Assembly (NCBI RefSeq): GCF_000230975.2
Contig: NC_021172.1
Location: forward strand, 2,356,001 to 2,420,000
Length of the DNA stretch: 64,000 nt
From: Hyphomicrobium denitrificans 1NES1
Lineage (GTDB): Bacteria; Pseudomonadota; Alphaproteobacteria; Rhizobiales; Hyphomicrobiaceae
Direction of reading: 5' to 3'
Shown here in pieces: positions 47,148 through 56,755 of the stretch (its first letter is position 1; each line of letters begins with the position of its first letter). The notes beneath the pieces were generated by a model. It did not search any database. It saw nothing but the letters and a program-made list of their open reading frames with translations, and was not told the origin of the DNA. Position numbers and translations under genes: made by a program.

Positions 47148-50100
47148 CTACAAGCGCGCGAGGAAATCCCGGAACTCCGGCGACAATTCCTGTCTCGTTG
47201 CGGCCTCAGCAGCGAGCAGAATTTTTGCGGCAAGGCCGAGGCCACCTTCGGTGCTTTCGCACGCCTGCTCGATGGCGAGGCACGTCCGCATGGGCATGCG
47301 GAGCTCGAACCGCCGCGCCGTCGTCATTTCGCGCCAGGTTTCAACCACCCACCGACCGACGGAAGCGGATACCGCCCCTTTCAGTTCGTTCTGTCTCGTC
47401 GAATCGACGATGCGACACTGCGCTTCGAGAAGCTGACTAGGCGACAGCTTCTCCCGCCGGGTCGCCAGCAGAGCCAACCTCGAAGTAATCAAGACCTGCG
47501 ATCCATCGTTGATCATGCTCCGGCCCGACAGCGCGTCAACCAGAGGGCCAAAGGCAGGCACATCCGAAAGCGTGCTCGACAGTTGCTGGCCAAGTTCTGC
47601 CAAAAGCTGTCCCTGCTTGTTGCAGACTGCCTGGACTGCAAAGGCAATCACGGCATTCTGAATGCTGGAGACCACTATGGCGTCGGAATAATCCGCGGCC
47701 ACCAATTCACGCAGTCTTCCGCGCGCAAGCAGTCGATTACCATTGCCCGGTTTGCCTGCAGCGTCCCTCAAGGCCAGCATCGACGCCGCGTAGGGCTTCA
47801 GTTCCTGGACGAAGCGCGACAGATCCAGACGACGCACACTCTGCTCGATGCGCTCCTTCGCCATCAAACTTTCGCAATTGAGAATCCGTCGCTCCGACGG
47901 CCAGCCGTCGATCTCCTTCGTGATCGAGCCCTTCTCAGTGTGTCTCAGCTCCAGCAGGGCCAGCTTGTACCAGTCGACCTCGATCGGATGCGGCTTGCGC
48001 CCTTGCAGAGCTTCGATCGGCTCCAGGCGGCTACAAATACCGAGCGAAACCTCGAACTTCTTCCGGCCGGCCTCATCCACTGCCGATAGCCACTGATCGA
48101 TATTGCCGACGACCCCGCCGACGAGAAGACGGGCACAGTGCTCCAGATCGCTTCGGTCAAGGTGATAGGGCTCGATCCGCGCGAGTGCCTCTTTCAGCGT
48201 CGAGACCGCGTTCTCCACATGGCCATGGTTCGCCTGAGCCCAGGCCAAATCCGCCAACAGTCCGGTCGCCATGATCGTCATTTCGTCGCCGCCTCGCGAC
48301 GCCGCGTCAATTGCCCGCCGATAGTAGTCGATCGACGAGCTCCAGTTACCCAGCCGCGCTGCGCTGATGGCGGCTTCGCGCATCGCAAACGCCTGCTCCA
48401 CGAGGTCATCGGGCGGTAATTGCTCGGCGATGGCCGCGTAGAGCTTGCTCGCCTCCTCGTTTCGGCCAGCGCGGTGCAGAACCTTGGCTCTCTGACGGGT
48501 CAGCTCGATATGCGGCCCGAAGCACCTCTCGCCTTCATCGAGAACAGTCATGGCGGCCCGCTCGTCGAGTCCGTACTCATCCAGGATGACCGAGTGGGCT
48601 ACGAGGCAATCGATCGCGAGGGACCGCTTTCCCCACCTCCCGGCGCGAGTCGCCATGTCGGCGTAGAGCAACGCGGCGACCTTCGGGTCGAACCCCTCGC
48701 GCTTCTGGTCGGCAAACCAGGCATTGCCGGTGAACAGCCGGAAATTCGCGAGCTTGCCCTCAAATCCAGCCAGCAGGTCATTGCGTTCGGCGGCCGGCAG
48801 GTCGTCCAGTTCCTTGAACACCGAATGCAACGACGCCACTGTCGGATTCTTGATCGCGTTCATCACGAAGAGGGCCTGATGCATCGCCAGACCCTCCGCG
48901 TCGTCCAATTGTTCGGCTCGTGCCTGCGCCTCTGCCAGTACCCGGCCCTTACCGCTTCTCAGCAATTCTTTCACGCGCAGAGTCAGCTGTAGCCAGTTTG
49001 GAACCCGTTCCGGCAGGCGTTGCTCGCTCAAGCCCGCCCACAGTGCGATCATTTCGAATCCAGACCCGAGTTCTGAAATCTCGAGTGCGGCGGCTTCCTT
49101 GATCCCTTGGGCAAAGCATTCATTGACTTGCTTCCACTCTTCGAACTCGACGAGAACGTGGAACTGTGCGAACCGCAACAGCACGCTCAGGTACGGATTA
49201 GTGTCGAAGAGGGGCCGATCAATCCGCAGGTACTTGAGGGCCATCAATTCATGTGCGACGTAGCGCTTTTTCGATTCCTCGACCGTTATCGGAAGGGCCG
49301 CCAGCATCATCAGCCCCGGCTCGTGAGCGCTGGCGAAGGCATGCAGAAATGCCGTCGAGAGCAGATTGCCCGTCATCGGCCGCCGTGAAATCAGGTTGTT
49401 GACAATCGCGTGCTGTACCGATCTGAACTCCAACGCCGGGACGACATCCCTTGCCGCTCCCGACAGCAACGGTGACAGTCGATAGTAGCCCCGGCCCAGG
49501 TCCTCGATCCACGGGCCGATCAGCCAGTCGAGTGCCTCTCCGGGCTGTGTGAGGCTCGGAGCCAGCTTGCCAAGCTCGAGTGCCAGCGGCCGATCGAAAT
49601 ACCCGCCGATCACGCTCAGCCGATACAGCAGACCGCGCGACCGCTCGTCGACCTCGTTCTGGAGCCGCCGCCGTGCAGCTGTACGCTCGTCCTCAGCGCC
49701 CCTAGCCGGCAGTCTTGGATCGATTCCCGCCAAACGATCGGTCGTCGGCCAACCTTGTCGCGCGAGGCGTTTCAGTCGTGCGTGCACGAGCTGGGGGTTT
49801 CCACTGCCGCAGACAGTGTGAGTGACCGGTCCCCAGATTTCCGCGTCGCCGCCGAGTGCGGCAACCAGTTGACCCACGTCCGCCTCGTTGAGGTTGGAGG
49901 CCCGCACCACCGCATCGCCGCTGGCAAAAGACAAGAGTCGGTCCGACGGCAAGCGGCTGCAGGTCACCACGACAAGGCAATCACTCACTCGCGCGGCGTC
50001 AAACACCAGGCTCAGCGCATCCTCGATTTCCGCGTCCAGCTGGACCGGCAGGTCGTCAAGAATCACGCCCGCCGTCCCGCTTCGGATCTGGCCCAGGCAC

Positions 50101-51161
50101 TGCCCCATCCTGAGCCGCGCTTCGTCCGCTTCAGCGCCGCGTAGATCGATCAGCGGCCACTTCCCGCCAAGCCGACGCGCCAGAAGACGGGCCAAGGTGG
50201 ATTTGCCGAGCCCGGTTCCGCTTTGCAGGACCAGCCAGCCATGCTCTGTCAGCTTTGCTCTAAGATCATCGACGAGCGCTGTTCGCTCAGCGACAGGCAA
50301 GGGCAACGGTCGATCGCCAGCGTCGAATATGCGGTCTGGCGATTGCACCCTTGCGTCACCGACTTGGCCGGCCAGCAGTTGCCGCAGAACCGGGTTGGGC
50401 ACGGGCGTACACGTCCCGGATTCGATGATCCCATCGAGCTCGACGGAATCCAGGACGCGATCGGCGCCTTTCGATGCGATCTCAAGTATCCGCGCCAGCA
50501 GCGGATCGAGAATGGCGGTCAATTCGGCAACGTTCGTCCCCGCGACAAGCGATCGACCGCGTTGGACCAGTTTGGCCTCCACCTGCCGCCGCAAATCATG
50601 GAGTGATGGCTGATCCACATCCCAGTGTATCCGCCGGAGCAGATGCTCTCGCACGTCGGCGTCGCTCGCCCCTTCCAGGAATTGCCTGAGTTCGGTCGAT
50701 AACGGGAGGGTCAGCAAGAGTGCCCTGAGCGGGCCAACATTGCCACCTTGTCGGGCGGCAGTGCGCCAGTAGGCCAGGCCCGGCACATTGCCCGGCAACT
50801 CAGACTGCTGCTCGCGTCCGATAATCGACGTGGTCAGGTAGCGAAGCGACACATGGCGATTGGGGTTCTTCTGCTTGAGAGCCCAGAAATTTCTTAGAGC
50901 CTCAACGACTGGCCTCGAGCGTAGTGTAATGCTATCGGCAGTCCTCCGAACCTGAACCGCTTCAAGGCATTCCCTTACCGCGGTTGCGTAATCCTCGGCT
51001 ACTTCCACATGCAGGCTCGCACCCGGCTCCAGATCAATCCAGGCGAGTGCCGTGCACATCAGCTGATAGGCATACCCGCCGATAGCATGAATGGCTGCTC
51101 GCGCCTCGTTGTCCGAGACGGGCGCGCCCATTTTCGGTAGCGGCGACCTAGATTCGTTCAT
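47148..51161 (-). CDS. Large STAND NTPase with N-terminal nuclease-like region and C-terminal TPRs
   Basis: A 1337-residue protein. Residues ~17-200 resemble the DUF4297/Cap4-type nuclease region: AIHAIGGYAYQLMCTALAWI, LHVEVAEDYA (Glu53, Glu56, Asp57) and EAVQVRRT, then RYLTTSIIG. The expected Q-x-K is Q70-V-R72, so catalysis is uncertain. A STAND-type ATPase follows: Walker A SGTGLGKST (Lys320), Walker B GVILDDLP (Asp369, Asp370), then LVVVTCSRLPSDRL. From about residue 600 it is helical with TPR-like repeats (SKLYAAIAEQLPPDD, SIDYYRRAIDAASRG, NAVSTLKEALARIEP). This nuclease-NTPase-repeat layout is that of Avs-like antiphage sensors. It is a lone gene between a repeat and a recombinase relic. 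The start has only a weak ribosome site; ATG at residue 11 is the alternative. Confidence 0.8.
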   Translation of the reverse strand: MNESRSPLPKMGAPVSDNEARAAIHAIGGYAYQLMCTALAWIDLEPGASLHVEVAEDYATAVRECLEAVQVRRTADSITLRSRPVVEALRNFWALKQKNPNRHVSLRYLTTSIIGREQQSELPGNVPGLAYWRTAARQGGNVGPLRALLLTLPLSTELRQFLEGASDADVREHLLRRIHWDVDQPSLHDLRRQVEAKLVQRGRSLVAGTNVAELTAILDPLLARILEIASKGADRVLDSVELDGIIESGTCTPVPNPVLRQLLAGQVGDARVQSPDRIFDAGDRPLPLPVAERTALVDDLRAKLTEHGWLVLQSGTGLGKSTLARLLARRLGGKWPLIDLRGAEADEARLRMGQCLGQIRSGTAGVILDDLPVQLDAEIEDALSLVFDAARVSDCLVVVTCSRLPSDRLLSFASGDAVVRASNLNEADVGQLVAALGGDAEIWGPVTHTVCGSGNPQLVHARLKRLARQGWPTTDRLAGIDPRLPARGAEDERTAARRRLQNEVDERSRGLLYRLSVIGGYFDRPLALELGKLAPSLTQPGEALDWLIGPWIEDLGRGYYRLSPLLSGAARDVVPALEFRSVQHAIVNNLISRRPMTGNLLSTAFLHAFASAHEPGLMMLAALPITVEESKKRYVAHELMALKYLRIDRPLFDTNPYLSVLLRFAQFHVLVEFEEWKQVNECFAQGIKEAAALEISELGSGFEMIALWAGLSEQRLPERVPNWLQLTLRVKELLRSGKGRVLAEAQARAEQLDDAEGLAMHQALFVMNAIKNPTVASLHSVFKELDDLPAAERNDLLAGFEGKLANFRLFTGNAWFADQKREGFDPKVAALLYADMATRAGRWGKRSLAIDCLVAHSVILDEYGLDERAAMTVLDEGERCFGPHIELTRQRAKVLHRAGRNEEASKLYAAIAEQLPPDDLVEQAFAMREAAISAARLGNWSSSIDYYRRAIDAASRGGDEMTIMATGLLADLAWAQANHGHVENAVSTLKEALARIEPYHLDRSDLEHCARLLVGGVVGNIDQWLSAVDEAGRKKFEVSLGICSRLEPIEALQGRKPHPIEVDWYKLALLELRHTEKGSITKEIDGWPSERRILNCESLMAKERIEQSVRRLDLSRFVQELKPYAASMLALRDAAGKPGNGNRLLARGRLRELVAADYSDAIVVSSIQNAVIAFAVQAVCNKQGQLLAELGQQLSSTLSDVPAFGPLVDALSGRSMINDGSQVLITSRLALLATRREKLSPSQLLEAQCRIVDSTRQNELKGAVSASVGRWVVETWREMTTARRFELRMPMRTCLAIEQACESTEGGLGLAAKILLAAEAATRQELSPEFRDFLARL

Positions 51162-51328
51162 GGGAGATCATACCAGCTTCGCCGGGTGTCCGCTGTTGGG
51201 GGTGAGCGACCGGGTCACAACGATGATCTTGTTGCGGATGAGAACCGCAGAGCGACGGCAGCTTTCTCGGCTTCTCGAAGTTGCCGCAAGGTCCCAATAG
51301 CTGCCGTCGCACGTACTGAGGTATCGCG

Positions 51329-51711
51329 TTATATGTCGATCTTTTCCGCAATCTCGATCGCATCATCAACCTCGATGCCGAGATAGCGAACCGTGCTTTC
51401 GATCTTTGAGTGCCCGAGCAGGAGTTGGACTGCCCGCAGATTGCCAGTTCTTCGGTAAATCAGCACGGCCTCGGTTCGCCGCAGTGAATGCGTGCCGAAC
51501 TTAGCCGGATCGAGGCCAATGCTGGCCACCCATTCCTGCACGAGCCGGGCGTACTGGCGAGTAGTCAGCCCCTTCTGTCGCCACGACCAGCGGAGAGGAA
51601 CTGGCCCGGTTTGCGTCCAGTCAGGCGCAGGTACTCGTTGATCGCCTGACGCGTCTGGTCGGTCAGCTCGAACCGAACCAGCCTTCCGGTCTTCTTCTGC
51701 AGCAGATGAAG
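51329..51711 (-). pseudogene. Truncated, frameshifted tyrosine recombinase
   Basis: The minus strand reads QKKTGRLVRFELTDQTRQAI, then NEYLRLTGRKPGQFLSAGRG. It shifts frame near 51570 into LTTRQYARLVQEWVASIGLD, then THSLRRTEAVLIYRR and LLGHSKIESTVRYLGIEVDD to the stop. The first part of the gene is missing. It is a diverged paralogue of the relic at 38933-39433, in the same orientation, and lies just upstream of the STAND gene. Confidence 0.82.
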
Positions 51712-51720
51712 GACGCGACC

Positions 51721-52014
51721 ATGATCAAGTTTGTTCTCGCGAGTTCGGCGGCATTAGCACTCGCGACTGCCGCGCCTGCTTTGGCTCAGGTTTTGGCGGA
51801 TCAGTATCGGCACAATCAAAACGGTAGCAGCACTTTCGACAGCATCGACCCGACACGGACGGATCCCGGAAGTGCGCGCGATCGCTATGAGCCCGCTCCA
51901 CACAGAAGGCATTCGGCCTCGAATGGGGCGAGTACTGGAGAAAGCGGCCACTTTGACTCCGGCCCCAATGATCCACCTCCGCCTTACACGCCGCAAAGAG
52001 AAGGTGGTCGATAG
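51721..52014 (+). CDS. Small exported protein
   Basis: A 97-residue precursor with a clear signal peptide (MIKFVLASSAALALATAAPA, cleavage after LAQ). The mature part is polar and probably disordered: DQYRHNQNGSSTFDSIDPTR and a Pro-rich end (DPPPPYTPQREGGR). AAGGA lies 8 bases upstream. It abuts the broken end of the recombinase relic. Function unknown. Confidence 0.65.
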   Translation: MIKFVLASSAALALATAAPALAQVLADQYRHNQNGSSTFDSIDPTRTDPGSARDRYEPAPHRRHSASNGASTGESGHFDSGPNDPPPPYTPQREGGR

Positions 52015-52641
52015 TCTGACGCTGCAACGCGGTTGGAGATCAACACTGCTTGACGTCAGCCGAACAGGTATTGCGGTGACGTGTCAGCGGTAGGCCCAAA
52101 GTTCCGGGCATGCGGCGGCCGCGGCCTTTCTCGGCAACAAGGTGCCGCAAAGCGAGATCTAGGCGGGCATCCTTCCGCGGCGTGGGTCGTTCTTCGGGAA
52201 CGAACCTGGATCGGCTGCCGTTAGAAATAGGAGCGCTATGCTGTTGATGTGTGGCGTTTGCGAAGGGCCCGCTATGCACGTGGAATTGTGCGGCGGGTCT
52301 TTGCCGCCTACCAATCTCCACATCCCTCTGCCGCGCAGCCGAGGCTAGATACACGCCGAGTTTGTGCGACCAATTCGACAAGCCGCGGGGCCGTTGACAC
52401 CGGCGTCCAGTACGTTTGAGGAAAGCCGAAAGAAATGCTGCAAAATGGATTAGAAAAAATGGATAAGCGGGCTGGTGCCGTGAGTTTGTCTTGGCGTGTT
52501 TTTGCATTGGTTACGTCCGGCGCCATCACCGCAAAATTGCTTATGAGTAGGATTGGGGGATTGTTCGGAAAGGGCTCCCATCCCGAAGATGCAGCGAAGT
52601 GATCCTGTTTCCGGCGCTTGGTGCCGCCGCGCTGCATGGGG

Positions 52642-52675
52642 TAGGTAGTTTCCGACCCTCGTTCCGCACCACACA
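52642..52675 (+). repeat. 34-bp repeat, copy 1 (inverted partner at 63228-63261)
   Basis: TAGGTAGTTTCCGAC, one variable base, then CTCGTTCCGCACCACACA. The same 34 bases with one difference occur on the opposite strand at 63228-63261. The flanks are unrelated. Confidence 0.8.
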
Positions 52676-52943
52676 TTCTGAAATGTTCGCAATACCCAGA
52701 AAGCGAGCGCGACGTCGAACCGGGCTATCAGATGAATTTGATGAGTCAAAACCAGCGTCCGCGTCCGTAGAGCTGCCCTCCAAAGGACGCCGAGAACCGT
52801 TGCCGGCCTCTGGCAGAGCAGCCGAGTAAAAGCTCATACGGACATGTCCGTATTGATCAGATAACCGCTCGCGCAGACGAAATGTCCACCGCCGTCCTGC
52901 TGTGACGGTCGCTGGGAGCTGGACTTTGCAGTCGTCTGCGCGC

Positions 52944-52970
52944 GGAACTAATCCATTTCGCGAAATCGTT
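52944..52970 (+). promoter_or_regulatory. Candidate EcfG-type stress promoter of the PRC-barrel gene
   Basis: GGAAC at 52944-52948, 18 bases, CGTT at 52967-52970. The EcfG (general stress) consensus is GGAAC-N16/17-CGTT, so the spacing is one base long. It lies about 30 bases upstream of the gene start at 53001. Confidence 0.45.
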
Positions 52971-53000
52971 ATGATCCACCAATCTCAAATGGAGAATAAA

Positions 53001-53375
53001 ATGACACGACTAGCCATAAACGTCCTAACTGCCGGAGTTCTCGCTGCCGCGAGCATCGCGACAATCCCAGCCTTCGCAGCAGACAATATGCAGACGGCGG
53101 AAGAATTGCGTACGAGTAAGCTCGTCGGCTCGAAGGTCTACAATAACGCCAACCAGAACATCGGCAGCATCGACGACATTATTCTGAAACCAGATGGTTC
53201 AATGGATGAGGTTGTCTTAAGTGTAGGCGGCTTCTTGGGAATGGGCGATAAATACGTAGCCGTGCCGTTCAGCAATCTGAAGATCACCCGTGATGGCAGC
53301 AGCTTTAAGATCGTCACCGACGGGACCAAGGACTCGCTGAAGGCTTTGCCAGCTTATCAATTCTTCAAGTCGTAG
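53001..53375 (+). CDS. Exported PRC-barrel protein
   Basis: A 124-residue precursor with a signal peptide (LTAGVLAAASIATIPAFAAD, cleavage near residue 24). A PRC-barrel fold follows (SKLVGSKVYNNANQNIGSID, DEVVLSVGGFLGMGDKYVAV). Exported PRC-barrel proteins are common in Hyphomicrobiales and often stress induced; the ligand is unknown. GGAG lies 9 bases before ATG 53001. Longer starts at 52971 or 52902 would bury the signal peptide. Confidence 0.85.
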   Translation: MTRLAINVLTAGVLAAASIATIPAFAADNMQTAEELRTSKLVGSKVYNNANQNIGSIDDIILKPDGSMDEVVLSVGGFLGMGDKYVAVPFSNLKITRDGSSFKIVTDGTKDSLKALPAYQFFKS

Positions 53376-53714
53376 GTTATTGTGGTTCGCTATCGATCTC
53401 GGAATAGGATGCCGATGCGTCGGCGACAAATTCCAGATCAGAAGCGTCATTTTTCTCGTTTGCTCTGGTCTTTTTTTGCTGGATGCCCGAAGGCAACGCG
53501 GATAATTCCCTGCAATGTCCCCGCTGCGGCGCGAGGACCGACATGCGCACCGACATAGCATGCGAGCGAGGTACCGCACCGACTTTTCCTTTGCACGGCG
53601 AGTTGAACCCATGCAGTTCGCGGGTAGGCAATTGTCCTTATGCGGAACGAACGCACATCGAGAGTGGTTGAAACACGGGAGGCCCGATTTCCCGGTCTCT
53701 GATTCGAGGACATC
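53376..53714. other. Intergenic stretch with a possible tiny zinc-ribbon ORF
   Basis: A 62-codon plus-strand frame at 53483-53671 contains QCPRCGARTD and later cysteines, but has no good ribosome site, so I do not call it. A candidate EcfG-type element lies at 53644-53669. Confidence 0.4.
53644..53669 (+). promoter_or_regulatory. Candidate EcfG-type promoter before the 53715 gene
   Basis: GGAAC, 17 bases, GGTT. One base differs from the CGTT consensus. It lies about 45 bases upstream of the next gene. Confidence 0.4.
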
Positions 53715-54035
53715 ATGCACAAGTTTTACAAAGCCCTAACGGTAAGCGCTGCGACATTGGCTCTGATCACAGGCGGGGTGACGTTGGCATTCGCCGCGCC
53801 GTCAACTTCAGCTACGGCCGGTCCAACTGCTGGGACAAGTACAGGATCAAGTACGGGTGACAGCGGTGCTAGCAGCCAAGGAGCAAAAACTTCCGATCGT
53901 ACTCCGGGGGATGCGACGCCGCAGCGTACGCCAAACGCAACTGCCACCGGAGCGGTTGGCACGGATGTCGGCAATACTTCGGGCGGCACGTCTGATCGGA
54001 CTCCGGCCAATCATTATATCCCTCCGAGCAACTGA
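53715..54035 (+). CDS. Exported Thr/Ser/Gly-rich low-complexity protein
   Basis: A 106-residue precursor with a signal peptide (residues 1-28, ...GGVTLAFAAP). The mature chain is almost only Thr, Ser, Gly, Ala and Asp, with SDRTP repeated (TSDRTPGDATPQRTP, TSDRTPANHY). It is likely disordered in the periplasm or outside. GAGG precedes the ATG. Function unknown. Confidence 0.65.
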   Translation: MHKFYKALTVSAATLALITGGVTLAFAAPSTSATAGPTAGTSTGSSTGDSGASSQGAKTSDRTPGDATPQRTPNATATGAVGTDVGNTSGGTSDRTPANHYIPPSN

Positions 54036-54195
54036 ACTAGCGACGTTGAATCCACGCCAGATCTATTTGGTCTGGCGTTCGACCCGCGCTTTGACTGCGC
54101 TCTCTCTTAGAGTCTTATTTCGGTGCCCTATATTGGATCTCAATGCAAATGAACCCGACGTCCAGTTACCCGAGGCCCTATCTCGAAACCCTTTC

Positions 54196-54654
54196 CTACC
54201 GTCCCCGTTTACCAGCCTGAATTGCGTGTTCCAGGGCTTGAAGAAACTGAGATCTGTCGCATGGTGTGAATGCCGGATTGAATCCTCGGCTCCCACCAGT
54301 TTCACGCAAGTGCTTTTGCATTTCCCGCATCGCAAGCGCCATGCCGATGTTCGCCTCGCTGAAAGGCTTGCCCGTCGGCCCTATGCACTGAGCTCCAACC
54401 CTCAGACACCGTGCGGCAAGTAAAATATCTGCCGTTATCGCGATATCGGACGCAGTAACACGCTCCGCGATCCAATCATCGGCGGCATCAGGCTTGTCAT
54501 TGACCACAATGCGTTTGATCAGCGGACTTTCGTCAAGCCGCATCCAGCTGTTCGAGACCATATGGATGGTAAGGCCATGACGCTCCGCTACTCGGACGAT
54601 CTCAGCCTTCACGGGACACGCGTCAGCATCGACGTAAATTTGCATGCCTTGCAT
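54196..54654 (-). CDS. YaiI/YqxD (DUF188) family protein
   Basis: A 152-residue PIN-like fold protein. It has the family opening MQIYVDADACPVKAEIVRVA, then VNDKPDAADDWIAERVTASD and ITADILLAARCL, with the conserved acidic residues of the fold. Members are widespread but no activity is established. The start may be ATG 54654 or ATG 54645, three codons later. Confidence 0.93.
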   Translation of the reverse strand: MQGMQIYVDADACPVKAEIVRVAERHGLTIHMVSNSWMRLDESPLIKRIVVNDKPDAADDWIAERVTASDIAITADILLAARCLRVGAQCIGPTGKPFSEANIGMALAMREMQKHLRETGGSRGFNPAFTPCDRSQFLQALEHAIQAGKRGR

Positions 54655-54783
54655 CTTTCTATGGCCGCACAGCCTGTTGTCTCGTGCAGAAGCGCAGTAA
54701 TCGAAGTTATTCCGTGCGGATTTGCAACGATTCTCGCTGTTTGCTCATTATAACTTTATGGCGCAGGCGTGGAGAGTTTGCTT

Positions 54784-55050
54784 ATGGACTTCGAAGATGG
54801 CGGCAAATTAGGCATCGATTTGGCCGCGCTTTACATGCGACTCCGAGACGAACTCGGCCACGACCATAGTGGCATGGACCCCAACGACAGAACGCGCGCG
54901 CCCATAGCAATGGCGATTTTGGCCTATGCCGATACGGGTATCGCCAACGTTCATGACATCGAAGTTTCTGTAAGAAGAGTATTCAGGCTCCCCGGCCAAA
55001 CGATCAATCGACCCCCTTTTAGGAGTTTCATATCGGGCAACCGTGCTTAA
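54784..55050 (+). CDS. Small hypothetical protein
   Basis: An 88-residue soluble protein, MDFEDGGKLGIDLAALYMRL..., with two amphipathic helices and a basic, Pro-containing end. GGAG lies 8 bases before ATG 54784, which I choose over the ATG at 54769. No family recognised. Confidence 0.55.
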   Translation: MDFEDGGKLGIDLAALYMRLRDELGHDHSGMDPNDRTRAPIAMAILAYADTGIANVHDIEVSVRRVFRLPGQTINRPPFRSFISGNRA

Positions 55051-55347
55051 CACGCCGTGGGCATGAGGATTTGTAATGACTGTTCCCTTGTGTGAGTACG
55101 CAACACGGAAAGACCAGACAGCTTTGCATTTTAGGTATTTTCCGAGTCTCGCTTGTGAGCCGCGTCTTCGCTTCAATCACCTTGATCCCCGGTTCAATCC
55201 CTCGCCGGTCGGTCACTATGGATGATGCTAGCTCTTCCCGGGAGCAGGCGTCGGCGCTCTCTTGGCACCCCCAAACAGCGCTTCCATATGCGGCGGCACC
55301 AGGTCTCCCTGGCTTGGTGCTGCTTTCGAACGAGTGGTGCTTTTGTC

Positions 55348-55986
55348 ATGAGTGTCTACGTTAAAAAAATCATCGAAAGGCGTCGGCTATTTGCCGGAGA
55401 CGACGCTTTGTTTGGAGTTAACCCTGTCGGGCGGAAGCTCGCGCATGCTGTCACGCGTGCCTTTCTTTTGGTCGCTCTCGTGTTGATCGCAAACTCGACG
55501 AATGCTCATGCTGACGCTTCAGCAGATTGCAACAATGGGACCAATGCGGCGCGGCGGATCCGCGCGTGCACTCAAGTCATTGAGAGCACGATGATTAGCG
55601 ACTCCATATCCATGGCCTATATGAACCGAGGCATCGCCAGGGCGGAACGGCATGAGCCTTCGAAAGCGCTGGCAGACTTCAGCTCTTCTATAGCTGCTAA
55701 TTCCAGCAATGGTGTTGCATATTATAATCGAGGCAACGTGTACTTTGACTTGCAAAAGCTTCGGCAAGCGCGTGCGGACTATTCCAAAGCCATCGAATTC
55801 GAACCGGACATGGTGTTTGCATTTCTGAACCGTGGACTGGTCAACGAAAAGCTTGGCGATCACGCCTCCAGCTTCTCAGATTACCAGGCGGCTTTGGGTC
55901 TCGATCCAACGCTGGCCGCAGCATCGGCTGGTTTAAAGAGGCTCGAAGCGTTGCCGGTTAGCGTAAGCAGTCCAAAGCCGCAGTGA
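55348..55986 (+). CDS. Exported TPR protein
   Basis: A 212-residue protein. A hydrophobic segment at about residues 33-50 (AFLLVALVLIANSTNAHA) is a signal peptide or anchor preceded by a basic N terminus. Three TPR units follow: AYMNRGIARAERHEPSKALA, AYYNRGNVYFDLQKLRQARA and AFLNRGLVNEKLGDHASSFS. Such proteins scaffold complexes in the periplasm. The start is uncertain: ATG 55348 has a poor ribosome site, and longer frames begin at 55222 and 55288. Confidence 0.72.
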   Translation: MSVYVKKIIERRRLFAGDDALFGVNPVGRKLAHAVTRAFLLVALVLIANSTNAHADASADCNNGTNAARRIRACTQVIESTMISDSISMAYMNRGIARAERHEPSKALADFSSSIAANSSNGVAYYNRGNVYFDLQKLRQARADYSKAIEFEPDMVFAFLNRGLVNEKLGDHASSFSDYQAALGLDPTLAAASAGLKRLEALPVSVSSPKPQ

Positions 55987-56032
55987 ACGCTTCTTGAGCC
56001 GGCATTTTCTCAAATCAAGGGATGTTAAACCA

Positions 56033-56305
56033 GTGTGGGAATATCATAAGAGCGCCCGACATCAGGCGGTAATAGATGAAATGAAGGTGGCTGCTGATCG
56101 TTCAGCCGCGCAAGCTAAGGCTGCGGCAATAAAGCTGGGGCGCGAGCGCGATGCCAAGCTGGCTCTCACCGAACACGAAATGAAGAGGGTCGCCACTCTC
56201 GCCAAAACCAAACGTCTGCGCGCCGAACGATTGGCATTGGCTGCCGAGGTTCAGTCCAAGACTTTACCCTCAAAAACAACTTCCTCCCGGCGCCGATCAA
56301 AATAA
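56033..56305 (+). CDS. Small basic, helical hypothetical protein
   Basis: A 90-residue, very Lys/Arg/Ala-rich protein, mostly one long helix (AAQAKAAAIKLGRERDAKLA and onward), possibly a coiled coil that binds nucleic acid. GTG 56033 follows AAGGGA by 9 bases; a TTG at 55994 is the alternative. It follows the TPR gene by 46 bp. Not recognised. Confidence 0.45.
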   Translation: MWEYHKSARHQAVIDEMKVAADRSAAQAKAAAIKLGRERDAKLALTEHEMKRVATLAKTKRLRAERLALAAEVQSKTLPSKTTSSRRRSK

Positions 56306-56429
56306 TCAGATATTCGAATGGCTTTGGTTCGCCGCTGCTAAGGCGCGTACCCGGTTCGCGTGGCTTTCGATTCAGATATTGTAAGGAGATCTACAATCCA
56401 AGTTCATTTTCAAACGAAGGATTTATTCC

Positions 56430-56693
56430 ATGGCACTCAACTTTCCAAATCCGACCCGAAGCTATGACACCAAGCATCACTGCGTGCGTTTTTGGGGTTA
56501 CGATGGAGCTTTCGAAGTCAGCTTCACGGTGGAACAGGGCGTGTTCGATAGAATCAGCTCGTCCCCAACGGGAGACGAATCCGGAACTCTGAAGGTTTTT
56601 GACAAGTATCGCGACAAGATTCTTACAGCTGCCCGCCGCGTTTATCGCGGTCGCCAAGTGGGAGCTTACACCTTGATCTCGGCTGACTTCTGA
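56430..56693 (+). CDS. DUF1488 family protein
   Basis: An 87-residue protein. It has the family pattern FPNPTRSYDTKHHCVRFWGYDGAFEVSF, split as FPNPTRSYDT and HHCVRFWGYDGAFEVSF, and a C-terminal KILTAARRVYRG. DUF1488 proteins are small and cytosolic, of unknown role. AAGGA lies 7-8 bases upstream of the ATG. Confidence 0.85.
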   Translation: MALNFPNPTRSYDTKHHCVRFWGYDGAFEVSFTVEQGVFDRISSSPTGDESGTLKVFDKYRDKILTAARRVYRGRQVGAYTLISADF

Positions 56694-56755
56694 AGCGGGC
56701 TGCAACGCGGCCCCTTTCAGCTTCATGTGCATGTTCCGAAGCCATGAGCAAACGA

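Larger units (their letters stand above)
52015..53000. other. Gene-poor stretch
   Basis: Nearly 1 kb with overlapping frames on both strands (e.g. 52040-52507 minus, 52308-52676 minus, 52599-52829 plus), none with a ribosome site plus family-like sequence. It contains one copy of a 34-bp repeat (52642-52675) and, at its end, a candidate stress promoter. It may hold decayed genes that I cannot identify. Confidence 0.5.

Noticed and set aside
52040..52837. Several overlapping frames on both strands
   Set aside because: None has both a start signal and plausible protein sequence; they may hide decayed genes, but I cannot support any.
53483..53671. 62-codon ORF with CPRCG zinc-ribbon-like motif
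   Set aside because: No ribosome site and only one CxxC pair in a convincing context; kept as a note only.
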